The notes below the pieces were generated by a model. That model was not told the DNA's origin and searched no databases. It saw only the letters and a program-made list of their open reading frames with translations. Below, piece by piece: positions 55,251-63,026 of a stretch of DNA of 64,000 bases. The stretch's first letter is position 1. The number at the start of each line of letters is the position of its first letter. The stretch is taken from assembly GCA_019234295.1 (NCBI GenBank), contig JAFALK010000013.1, forward strand, positions 1 to 64,000, written 5' to 3'. The translations under genes were made by a program, and so were the position numbers. This DNA is from Roseateles sp. (lineage in GTDB: Bacteria; Pseudomonadota; Gammaproteobacteria; Burkholderiales; Burkholderiaceae_C).

Positions 55251-55625
55251 ATGAAATTTCAACTCGACGAACAGCTCGGCGGCAACGCCATCTCGCGCCA
55301 TGACGGCCAGTGCGTGTGGGTCAACGGCCGCCCGAACAAGGCCAGCCTGCTCGTTCCCTGGCGCGGCGAGGTGGTGGACTGGGGCGTCGGGCGCTTCGAG
55401 GACTTCGCCGAGGCGCACTTCGAGCGCGTCCTGGCGCTCCGGCCGGAACTAGTGGTCCTGGGCACCGGCCCGAAGCTGCGCTTCGTCTCGCCGGCCCTGT
55501 ACCGCAGCCTGATCGCCGCCGGCATCGGCCTGGAGACCATGGACTTGGGTGCGGCCTGCCGCACCTACAACGTGCTGGCCAGCGAAGGCCGGGCGGTGCT
55601 GGCAGCGCTGCTGATCGAGCCCTGA
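55251..55625 (+). CDS. Mth938-like (NDUFAF3/DUF498) domain protein
   Basis: 124-residue single-domain protein: YNxxG-less N-terminus MKFQLDEQLGGNAISRHDG, then VVDWGVGRFEDF, PELVVLGTGPKLRF, GIGLETMDLGAACRTYNVLASEGR and AALLI. Bacterial members have unknown function; the eukaryotic relative NDUFAF3 helps assemble complex I. Divergent from alaA. Confidence 0.85.
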   Translation: MKFQLDEQLGGNAISRHDGQCVWVNGRPNKASLLVPWRGEVVDWGVGRFEDFAEAHFERVLALRPELVVLGTGPKLRFVSPALYRSLIAAGIGLETMDLGAACRTYNVLASEGRAVLAALLIEP

Positions 55626-55678
55626 GGCCGCCCTCGACGCCGGTGAGTCCCCACGGGGCGGCGCTCATGTGAACAACG

Positions 55679-55684
55679 TATAAT
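55679..55684 (+). promoter_or_regulatory. probable -10 element upstream of bcp
   Basis: A consensus TATAAT with no good -35 at the expected distance. It lies 83 bp before the bcp ATG in a 141-bp gap. Confidence 0.45.
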
Positions 55685-55766
55685 TGCTGGCTATCGCCCA
55701 CCCGGCCACCCGGTTCCCGCCGCATCCACCGGCGAGGCCTGGGACCAGACTCTAAAGAACGCCCAC

Positions 55767-56246
55767 ATGACGCCAGCGCTCAACAAGAACCTCCCGGAAA
55801 TTGAAGCTCTTGCCACCGGCGGCGTGAAGTTCACAGCCAACACCTATCTCGGCCAAGCCGTGGTGCTGTACTTCTACCCCAAGGACAACACGCCCGGCTG
55901 CACCACGGAAGCCATGCAGTTCCGTGATCGTCACAAGGATTTCGTCAAGGCCGGCGCCGTCGTCCTGGGCGTTTCCCGTGACAACATGGCCTCGCACGAC
56001 AAGTTCAAGCAGGCCCTGGAACTGCCCTTTGAGCTGATCGCCGACACGGAAGAGAAGCTCTGCCATATGTTCGGCGTTGTCAAAAACAAAATCATGTACG
56101 GCAAGAAGGTCAAGGGCATCGAACGCTCGACCTTCCTGATCGACGCCCAGGGTGTGCTGCGTGCCGAATGGCGCGGCATCAAAGTCGCCGGCCATGTGGA
56201 CGAAGTCCTCAAGGCCGTCAAGGCGCTCAAGAAGGAAGCCGCCTGA
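55767..56246 (+). CDS. bcp: peroxiredoxin Bcp/PrxQ
   Basis: Thiol peroxidase reducing H2O2 and organic peroxides with thioredoxin. 159 residues. The peroxidatic Cys45 lies in YPKDNTPGCTTEAMQFRD. The second Cys five residues later, found in E. coli Bcp, is replaced by Met50, so the resolving partner must be another Cys (Cys99 in EEKLCHMFG is the only visible candidate) or an external thiol. Confidence 0.92.
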   Translation: MTPALNKNLPEIEALATGGVKFTANTYLGQAVVLYFYPKDNTPGCTTEAMQFRDRHKDFVKAGAVVLGVSRDNMASHDKFKQALELPFELIADTEEKLCHMFGVVKNKIMYGKKVKGIERSTFLIDAQGVLRAEWRGIKVAGHVDEVLKAVKALKKEAA

Positions 56247-56291
56247 GATTCGCGGTGCTGCGGCCCCAGCCGAGCAGCGCAGTATCCGGTC

Positions 56292-56326
56292 AAAGCCGCC
56301 CAGGAATGTGAATTCCCGGCGGCTTT
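56292..56326 (+). terminator. terminator after bcp
   Basis: 9-bp outer stem AAAGCCGCC/GGCGGCTTT (56292-56300, 56318-56326) with an inner GGAAT/ATTCC stem, starting 46 bp after the bcp stop; only a short T run follows. Confidence 0.65.
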
Positions 56327-56427
56327 GTTGCATCTGAGCCCCGCTCGTTTGCATGGACATTTTTGACACAGTCCACGTGCATAATGGCCCACATGACCCC
56401 GAGTCGTAACGTCCAGATTCAGCGAAC

Positions 56428-56460
56428 AAGCCGCACAGCCGACTGTGCGGCTTTTTGCTT
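56428..56460 (+). terminator. strong terminator in the phoH leader
   Basis: Perfect 11-bp stem AAGCCGCACAG/CTGTGCGGCTT (56428-56438, 56443-56453), CCGA loop, then TTTGCTTTT. It lies only 43 bp before the phoH ATG and 101 bp after the bcp terminator, so it ends a short separate transcript or attenuates phoH. A CATAAT at 56380-56385 is a possible -10. Confidence 0.8.
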
Positions 56461-56502
56461 TTCTGGGCGTGAGTTTTCCCTCCTGAGGATCAAGCGCTGC
56501 AC

Positions 56503-58188
56503 ATGCCACTGCCCAAAGCCCCGACCAAACGCGCCAGTCGCCTAGACGCTTCCGCCTTCTCCACCTCGCTTGCGGTGAGCAAACCCGACACCTCCCGCTC
56601 AAGCCCCGCCGCCGAACCGGCACCCAAACCTCCGCTGCTCAAGCTAGCCAGCGCCAAGCCGGCAGCTTTGCTCTCGCCGGTGGCCAAGCTCCCCGAGAAG
56701 CAGCCCGACCTGACGGCCGTTGCCTCGGTGGCGCCTCGCCTTGACAGGACCCCCGCCCGCGGCAAGGCGCCCAAGAAGAAGGACTCCGGCGTCGCCAAGC
56801 TCTTCGTGCTGGACACGAACGTGCTCATGCACGACCCGATGAGCCTGTTCCGATTCGAGGAGCACGACGTCTACCTGCCCATGATCACGCTCGAGGAGCT
56901 GGACGGGCACAAGAAAGGCATGACCGAGGTTGCACGCAATGTGCGCCAGGTCAGCCGCGAACTCGACGCCCTGGCGGCGGGCCTCAAGACCAGCAGCCTC
57001 GAAGAGATGGCCAAGGGCTTGGCCCTGGACGGCACCGGCCACCGCGAGGCCGGTGGCAAGCTGTTCTTCCAGACCCAGCTCGTCGACATGCCCTTGCCGC
57101 AAGGCCTGCCCCAGGGCAAGGCTGACAATCAGATCCTCGGCGTGGTGCAGGTGCTGAAGAAGTTGCACCCGAGCCGCGAGGTCGTCCTGGTGTCCAAAGA
57201 CATCAACATGCGGATCAAGGCCCGCGCCCTGGGCCTGGCCGCGGAGGACTACCGCAACGACAAGGCCCTCGAGGACGCCGATCTGCTGTACTCCGGCGTG
57301 CAGGCCCTGCCTGCCGACTTCTGGGAGCGCCATGGCAAGACCATGGAGAGTTGGCAGCAAGGCGGCCAGACCTATTACCGCATCAGTGGTCCCCTGGTCC
57401 CGAGCCTGCTCGTCAATGAGCTCGTCTACCTTGAAGCGCCAGGCGCCGCGCCGCTGCATGCCAAGGTGATGGAGATCACCGGCAAGACGGCCGTGCTGCG
57501 CACGCTCAAGGACTACACGAACCAGAAGCACGGCGTGTGGGGCGTGACGGCGCGCAACCGCGAGCAAAACTTCGCACTGAACCTCCTGCTCGACCCGGAC
57601 TGCGATTTCGTCACCCTGACCGGAACGGCCGGCACGGGCAAGACCCTGCTCACGCTCGCCGCGGGCCTGTCGCAGGTGCTCGACGATCGCCGCTACACGG
57701 AGATCATCGTCACCCGCGTGACCGTGCCCGTGGGCGAGGACATCGGCTTCCTGCCCGGCACCGAGGAGGAGAAGATGAGTCCGTGGATGGGCGCGCTCGA
57801 CGACAACCTCGAGGTTCTGGCCAAGGGCGACAACGGCGCCGGCGAATGGGGCCGCGCCGCCACCAACGACCTGGTGCGCAGCAAGATCAAGATCAAGAGT
57901 CTGAATTTCATGCGCGGCCGCACTTTCCTCAACAAGTTCGTCATCATCGACGAGGCGCAGAACCTCACGCCCAAGCAGATGAAGACGCTCATTACCCGCG
58001 CCGGCCCCGGCACCAAGATCATCTGCCTGGGCAACCTGGCCCAGATCGACACGCCCTACCTCACCGAGGGCAGCTCGGGCCTGACCTTCGCCGTGGACAA
58101 GTTCAAGGGCTGGGCCCACAGCGGGCACATCACCCTGGCCCGCGGCGAACGCTCGAGGCTGGCCGATTTCGCATCCGAAGTTTTGTGA
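56503..58188 (+). CDS. PhoH family protein with N-terminal PIN domain (PhoH2 type)
   Basis: 561 residues. A basic, Pro/Ala-rich N-terminal tail (1-95), a PIN nuclease-like domain (about 98-250, KLFVLDTNVLMHDP with the acidic residue, ELDGHKKG), then the PhoH ATPase (about 340-560) with Walker A GTAGTGKT and Walker B FVIIDEAQNLTPKQ. PIN-PhoH proteins act as RNA helicase/RNases in studied cases. The start is the ATG at 56503, after a leader terminator. The stop overlaps the HAD gene (GTGA). Confidence 0.9.
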   Translation: MPLPKAPTKRASRLDASAFSTSLAVSKPDTSRSSPAAEPAPKPPLLKLASAKPAALLSPVAKLPEKQPDLTAVASVAPRLDRTPARGKAPKKKDSGVAKLFVLDTNVLMHDPMSLFRFEEHDVYLPMITLEELDGHKKGMTEVARNVRQVSRELDALAAGLKTSSLEEMAKGLALDGTGHREAGGKLFFQTQLVDMPLPQGLPQGKADNQILGVVQVLKKLHPSREVVLVSKDINMRIKARALGLAAEDYRNDKALEDADLLYSGVQALPADFWERHGKTMESWQQGGQTYYRISGPLVPSLLVNELVYLEAPGAAPLHAKVMEITGKTAVLRTLKDYTNQKHGVWGVTARNREQNFALNLLLDPDCDFVTLTGTAGTGKTLLTLAAGLSQVLDDRRYTEIIVTRVTVPVGEDIGFLPGTEEEKMSPWMGALDDNLEVLAKGDNGAGEWGRAATNDLVRSKIKIKSLNFMRGRTFLNKFVIIDEAQNLTPKQMKTLITRAGPGTKIICLGNLAQIDTPYLTEGSSGLTFAVDKFKGWAHSGHITLARGERSRLADFASEVL

Positions 58189-59024
58189 CCCTTTACGTTT
58201 CAGATCTCGACGGCACCCTGCTCGACCCCCAAGCCCGGCTCTCCGACACCACGAAGTCCGGGCTCATCCGTCTGCTCGACGAAGGCCTGCACTTCAGCGT
58301 GGCCAGCGCGCGCCATGTGGTGTCCATCCAGAAGATCTTCGAGGGCGTGCCGCTCAGGTTGCCCGTGATCTCCAGCAACGGCGCCTATCTCAGTGACGCG
58401 CTGACGGGCCGCCACGAGCTCGTCAATGCGATGGATCCGGCGCTTTCGCAGGCCGTCTTCGCCCTGATGCGCAGCCATGGCTTCACGCCCTTCGTGCTCA
58501 CGCACGGGCCCCTGGGCGACCAGCTGTTCTACGAGACGGTTCAGAACGAGGGCCAGCGCCGCTTCGTCGAGGAGCGGCAGCTGGGTCATGACCCGCGCCT
58601 GCGTCACACGGCCCGCATCTCAGACGAACTCGTACACCCGGCGATCACGCTGCTCGTGATCGCCGAGCCGGCGCCGCTTGCGGCGCTGTACGCGGAAATC
58701 GAGGCCTTGTGTGGCCCGGCGATCGAGATGCACCTGGCCGACGACCTCTACGTACCCGGCTGGCACTGGCTCAATGTGCACGATGCCAAGGCCAGCAAGG
58801 CCCAGGCGATCCGAAGCCTCGCCGAGCGCTACGGCCTGCACGATCGCGAGCTGGTGGTCTTCGGGGACCACGTCAACGATCTGTCCATGTTCCGCACGGC
58901 CGACCGCGGCATCGCCGTGGCGAATGCGCTCGACGAGGTCAAGCAGGCCGCGCAGATGGTCATCGCACCGCATCACGAGGACGCGGTGCTCAACTTCATC
59001 GAGCGGGACTGGCGCCGCCCATGA
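58185..59024 (+). CDS. HAD-superfamily hydrolase, Cof type
   Basis: 279-residue phosphatase with HAD motif I YVSDLDGTLLD, motif II (ISSNGA), cap domain, and motif IV FGDHVNDLSMF. Cof-type enzymes dephosphorylate sugar phosphates or cofactors; substrate unknown. The GTG at 58185 overlaps the phoH stop, giving tight coupling. Confidence 0.88.
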   Translation: MTLYVSDLDGTLLDPQARLSDTTKSGLIRLLDEGLHFSVASARHVVSIQKIFEGVPLRLPVISSNGAYLSDALTGRHELVNAMDPALSQAVFALMRSHGFTPFVLTHGPLGDQLFYETVQNEGQRRFVEERQLGHDPRLRHTARISDELVHPAITLLVIAEPAPLAALYAEIEALCGPAIEMHLADDLYVPGWHWLNVHDAKASKAQAIRSLAERYGLHDRELVVFGDHVNDLSMFRTADRGIAVANALDEVKQAAQMVIAPHHEDAVLNFIERDWRRP

Positions 59025-59433
59025 ACTGACCCAGCATCTGGGTCAGCACGTCACCGCTGGGCAACTGGCCGTTGGGCGTCAGGTGGTTGACAAGCTCCGG
59101 CAGGGCCTGGGCCAGCAGGCCGGCCGTGTCGGCATGGCTTTGGCCCAGGTGCTGGGCCAACTGGCCGAGCACGCCGCCCGCGCCACCCAGTGCTGCGGTG
59201 ATCTGGTCTGCCGAAACCGGCTGGTTCGCGCCCTGCGAGACCCAGGACTGCACATGCTCAGCCAGGCCCCCGGCCTGCAGTTGCTGGAGCAGGCCCGCAA
59301 GGCCGCCCTGCACGGCGCCGTTGTTCAGCAAGCCGCCGATCAGGCCGGCCAGATCGGCGCCGCCCTGCCCGCCACCCTGGGACTGCCCCATGGCCTGCTC
59401 AGCCGCGCCAATCAAGGAATCCAACAAACCCAT
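58996..59433 (-). CDS. YidB-like (DUF937) protein
   Basis: 145-residue Gly/Gln/Leu-rich protein: MGLLDSLIGAAEQ, then LIGGLLNNGAVQGGLAGLLQQL, and repeated helical segments ending LTQMLGQFMGG. YidB proteins have no known function. The ATG at 59433 has GAGGAGCAGG upstream. Overlaps the convergent HAD gene by 29 bp. Confidence 0.82.
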   Translation of the reverse strand: MGLLDSLIGAAEQAMGQSQGGGQGGADLAGLIGGLLNNGAVQGGLAGLLQQLQAGGLAEHVQSWVSQGANQPVSADQITAALGGAGGVLGQLAQHLGQSHADTAGLLAQALPELVNHLTPNGQLPSGDVLTQMLGQFMGGASPAR

Positions 59434-59477
59434 GTTCCTGCTCCTCAAAAGACGGCAAGGTGCCGCCGGGGTGCATC

Positions 59478-60893
59478 CTAATCCTCCGCCAGGGCCGAAG
59501 CCTGTGCCTCGATCCGTCCTTCTTGGGGTTGCAGCTGCGCGAAGATGAAGGCGGCCAGCGCAGCCATGGCACCCACCGAGACATAGGTCCAGTGAAACGC
59601 CGGCATCAGGTCCACGCTCACGGCCTTGCGGTCGAAATGACCGCCCGAGTAAAGCAGGAGAAAAAGACCTGAACTGGCGACACCGAGGCTCATGGAAAGC
59701 TGCATGACCACCGAGAGCAGGCTGTTGCCGCTGCTCGCCGTCTCGGGGCCCAGCTCGGAGAGCGTCAGGGCGTTCATGGCGGTGAACTGCAGGCTATTGA
59801 ACAGCCCAAAGACGGCCAGCTGCACCATCAGCCAGACCGGACTCACGTCGCGCGGCACCAGAGCGAAGCCGGCGATCAGCAGGGCCAGCAGCAAGGTGTT
59901 GGTGACCAGCACGCGCCGGTAGCCCAGGCGCTGGATGACGGGAACGGCCCAGGTCTTGGTCGCCATGGCGCCCAGCACGGCCGGGATCATGAATAGGCCC
60001 GCCTCGCTCGGCGCAAAGCCCAGGCCCAACTGCAGGAACAGCGGTGTCAGGAAGGGCGTAGCCCCGCTGCCCAGGCGTGCGAACAGATTGCCGGCCAGAC
60101 CGATGCGATAGCTCGGCACGGCAAACACGGCCGGGTTGAACAACGGTTCCGGATGCCGCGCCGCGTGCAGCCAGTAGGCCACCAGCAGGGCCAGACCCGC
60201 CACCAGCCCCATCACCGCCAGCGCGGCGCCGCTCACGTGCTCGCCCAGCGATTGCAGGGCCAGGCTGGCGAGCATCAGGCCGGCGCTGAAGAGCAGGAAA
60301 CCCAGAGCGTCAAAGCTACGCCGCTCCGTCGAGCGGAACTGCGGCATCACGCGCTGTGCGGCCACCATGCCGACCAAGCCGACGGGCAGGTTGATCAAGA
60401 AGATCCAGGGCCAGCTCGCATACTGCACAAGGAAGCCACCCAGGGCCGGACCGATCAGCGGACCGACGAGGCTCGGAATCGCGATGAAGCTCATCACCGG
60501 CAGGAACTGCTCGCGCGGGAACGCGCGCAGCACCACCAGTCTCCCCACCGGCAGCAGCAAGGCCCCGCCCGTGCCTTGCAGGACCCGTGCGGCCACCAGC
60601 AGCGCCAGCGTGGGGCTCAGGGCGCAGGCCAGCGAGCCGAGGCTGAACAGAGCGATGGCCCAAAGGAACATCGTGCGCGTCCCGAAGCGGTCCGCCAGCC
60701 AGCCCGAGGCCGGAATCAGCAGGGCCACGGTCAGCATGTAGGCGATCACCACCGCCTGCATGCGCAGCGGGTTCTCGCCCAGTGCGTGGGCCATGCCGGG
60801 CAGCGCGGTGTTCAAGATGGTGATGTCCAGGGCCTGCATGAAGAAGGCCAGGGCGACGACCCAGGGCAGAAAGCGGTGCGGGGTGGCTTGCAT
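59478..60893 (-). CDS. MFS drug-efflux-type permease, DHA2 (EmrB/MdtD-like) family
   Basis: 471-residue transporter with about 14 TM helices: FFMQALDITILNTALPGMA (motif D1 of DHA2), GWLADRFGTRTMFLWAIALF (motif A), RVLQGTGGALLLPVGR (motif B) and PLIGPALGGFL (motif C). Predicted proton-coupled export of an unknown compound. The ATG at 60893 is 4 bases from the T run of an intrinsic terminator; no ribosome site is visible there. Confidence 0.88.
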   Translation of the reverse strand: MQATPHRFLPWVVALAFFMQALDITILNTALPGMAHALGENPLRMQAVVIAYMLTVALLIPASGWLADRFGTRTMFLWAIALFSLGSLACALSPTLALLVAARVLQGTGGALLLPVGRLVVLRAFPREQFLPVMSFIAIPSLVGPLIGPALGGFLVQYASWPWIFLINLPVGLVGMVAAQRVMPQFRSTERRSFDALGFLLFSAGLMLASLALQSLGEHVSGAALAVMGLVAGLALLVAYWLHAARHPEPLFNPAVFAVPSYRIGLAGNLFARLGSGATPFLTPLFLQLGLGFAPSEAGLFMIPAVLGAMATKTWAVPVIQRLGYRRVLVTNTLLLALLIAGFALVPRDVSPVWLMVQLAVFGLFNSLQFTAMNALTLSELGPETASSGNSLLSVVMQLSMSLGVASSGLFLLLYSGGHFDRKAVSVDLMPAFHWTYVSVGAMAALAAFIFAQLQPQEGRIEAQASALAED

Positions 60894-60896
60894 GAA

Positions 60897-60932
60897 TAAA
60901 AACCGCCCAACAGCGCGATGGCGGTTGGGCGG
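60897..60932 (-). terminator. terminator between M3 peptidase and MFS genes
   Basis: On the minus strand a 9-bp stem CCGCCCAAC/GTTGGGCGG (60924-60932, 60903-60911) is followed by TTTTTATT, ending 3 bases before the MFS ATG. It can end the M3 peptidase transcript or attenuate the MFS gene. Confidence 0.8.
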
Positions 60933-60989
60933 GAATGCCGTCTAGCGGCTTGAGGACTCCACAGGAGACAACCTTCGGCGCCGAAAAGC

Positions 60990-62963
60990 TCAGCGCTTCA
61001 GGTCAGCGAAGAATGCCTGCGAATTCCACGGACGGCCAAGGAACTTGTTCACGAGTTCGATGGCTGGCTGCTGGCTGCCCTGTGCAAGCACCTCATTGCG
61101 GTACTTCATGCCAACCACGGGGTTGAGCTTGTCGGCGCCGAAGGCCGTGCGCATGTCCATGGCCAGGACCAGGCTCCACAGGTAGCTGTAGTAACCGGCG
61201 CCGTAGCCGTCCGAGGACAGGTGCGTGAAGCGCGAGGGGAACATGGTGCCAGGCACATGGCCCAGCGGCGTCTCGCCCTCCATGCGGGCCCAGAGTTGCT
61301 GCGGGTTGGGCACGTCGCGGCCATTGAGCGCAAGGTCGTAGGCCGCTTGCAGGCGCTGGCGGTTGTAAAACATGCCCTTGCCGAAGTCGCGCGCGGCAAC
61401 GGCCTTGGCCAGCAGCTCGTCGGGCACGGGCTTGCAGCTCGCGCAGACCTCGGTCATGAGCTTGAGCACCTTGGCGTCGTAGACCCACTCCTCGAGCATC
61501 TGCGAAGGCGCCTCCACGAAGTCGCGCACGACCGAGGTGCCGGCCTGCAGCGAATGGCGAGTCAGCGACAGGTTGTTATGCACCGAGTGGCCGAACTCAT
61601 GCAGCAGCACGACCATCTCGTCCAGGCTCAGGCCCTTGTCGTTGAGGTTGACCACCAGCGCCGCCACGGGCATGCGCTGGAGCTCGGTGCTACCCCCGCG
61701 CAGGCCCCAGACGGCGGCGTGACCGTACTTGCCTTCGCGTGGGTAGAGGTCCACGTAGAGCTTGGCGATGTCCTGCCCGCTGGCCGCATCGCTGACCTTG
61801 TAGACCGACACGCCGGGCGCCCAGGCTGATTCCTCCTGCTTCGCATAGCGCACGCCCATGGTCTTCTCGATCACGCGCATGACGAAGGCCAGGGCCTGCT
61901 CGGACGGAAAGTAGGGGCGGAACGCCTCCTGGTCGACCTGAAAGCGCTCGCGCCGCACGGCTTCGGCGTAGTACTCGGCATCCCAGCGCCTGAACTCGGT
62001 CGTGGCCGGATCCGTGCCCAGCGCCTTGGCCTTGGCCTGACGCAGCACCTCGGTGTCGGCGCGGTCGCTGGCGTCGACGGCGTTCTTGACGTCGTCGAGG
62101 AACTTGCTCACCGTCTTGGCGTCATGCGCCATGCGGTTGCGCAGCTTGAAGTCCACGTAGTTGTCGTAGCCGAACAGACCCCCCAGTTCATGACGCAGCT
62201 TGCCGATCTGCTCCAGCAGATCCATGTTCGCCTGGCCACCTTCGTTGGTCTTGGCCCGCCACATGCGCTCGCGCGCCTCGGCCGACTCCGCCGTGCGCAG
62301 CACCGAGGTGTAGACCGGGTTGGAAACGCCCAGCACGATGCGGCCATCGGCCTCGCGCGGCGCCTCCCTCCACACGTCCTGAGGCACGCCCGCGAGCTCG
62401 GCCTCGGTGAAACGCACCTGGATGCCGGCGTCGCGGATATTTTTGTTGAAGGCCTGGTCGAGCTCGGCCAGCTTGTCAATGATCTCCTTGGCGCGCCTTT
62501 GCTTGGCCGGCGCCAGCGTGACCCCGCCGGCTTCGAAGTCAGCCAGATTGGTTCGCTTGAGCTCCCGGTCCGCGCCGTCCTTGGCCGGCACCGCCTTGAG
62601 CGCCTTGTAGAGCTTGGCGTTTTGCAGGAGGGCCGAGTTGAATTCGGTCCAGCGCAGCGAGCAGGCCTGGGCCGCGTCGCGCAGCTCCTTCGTGACAGCC
62701 ACGTACTGGAGGAAGTCGATGTCGTTGGCATCGTCCTCGTTGGCCGCGGCAAAGCGGTCCAAGGCGCTGATCCAGCCGGCATCGGACTTGCGGGCCTCCA
62801 GGGCTCGCAACCGTGCCTTGGCCGCATTGAGCCCTTCGTCACACGCAATATTGATCGCCTCCGGCGACTTGAAGACGGGATACGGCGGCGCCTTCAGCCC
62901 GGCCTGTGCAAGGCTCGCGCCGCCCAGCAGCAAGGCAGCGGCCAACGTCTTCTTGATCATCAT
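60990..62963 (-). CDS. M3 family metallopeptidase (oligopeptidase/thimet-like), exported
   Basis: 657-residue zinc oligopeptidase. Signal peptide MMIKKTLAAALLLGGASLAQA; helical N-terminal domain; catalytic HEFGHSVHN in VVLLHEFGHSVHNNLS with the third zinc ligand Glu in VRDFVEAPSQMLEEW; YGAGYYSYLWS near the C-terminus. Probably periplasmic, degrading short peptides. Two adjacent ATGs (62963, 62960) are both usable; upstream codons to 62996 lack a signal-like start. Confidence 0.92.
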   Translation of the reverse strand: MMIKKTLAAALLLGGASLAQAGLKAPPYPVFKSPEAINIACDEGLNAAKARLRALEARKSDAGWISALDRFAAANEDDANDIDFLQYVAVTKELRDAAQACSLRWTEFNSALLQNAKLYKALKAVPAKDGADRELKRTNLADFEAGGVTLAPAKQRRAKEIIDKLAELDQAFNKNIRDAGIQVRFTEAELAGVPQDVWREAPREADGRIVLGVSNPVYTSVLRTAESAEARERMWRAKTNEGGQANMDLLEQIGKLRHELGGLFGYDNYVDFKLRNRMAHDAKTVSKFLDDVKNAVDASDRADTEVLRQAKAKALGTDPATTEFRRWDAEYYAEAVRRERFQVDQEAFRPYFPSEQALAFVMRVIEKTMGVRYAKQEESAWAPGVSVYKVSDAASGQDIAKLYVDLYPREGKYGHAAVWGLRGGSTELQRMPVAALVVNLNDKGLSLDEMVVLLHEFGHSVHNNLSLTRHSLQAGTSVVRDFVEAPSQMLEEWVYDAKVLKLMTEVCASCKPVPDELLAKAVAARDFGKGMFYNRQRLQAAYDLALNGRDVPNPQQLWARMEGETPLGHVPGTMFPSRFTHLSSDGYGAGYYSYLWSLVLAMDMRTAFGADKLNPVVGMKYRNEVLAQGSQQPAIELVNKFLGRPWNSQAFFADLKR

Positions 62964-63026
62964 GGAAGCGATCCCGGAATTGAAGATGGGAGGCATTGTG
63001 CAGGCGCCCCGCGGGCCTGCAACTCG

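Noticed and set aside
56363-56385. TTGACA and CATAAT as a sigma-70 promoter before the second phoH-leader terminator
   Set aside because: The spacer is only 11 bp, too short; the CATAAT alone is kept as a tentative -10.
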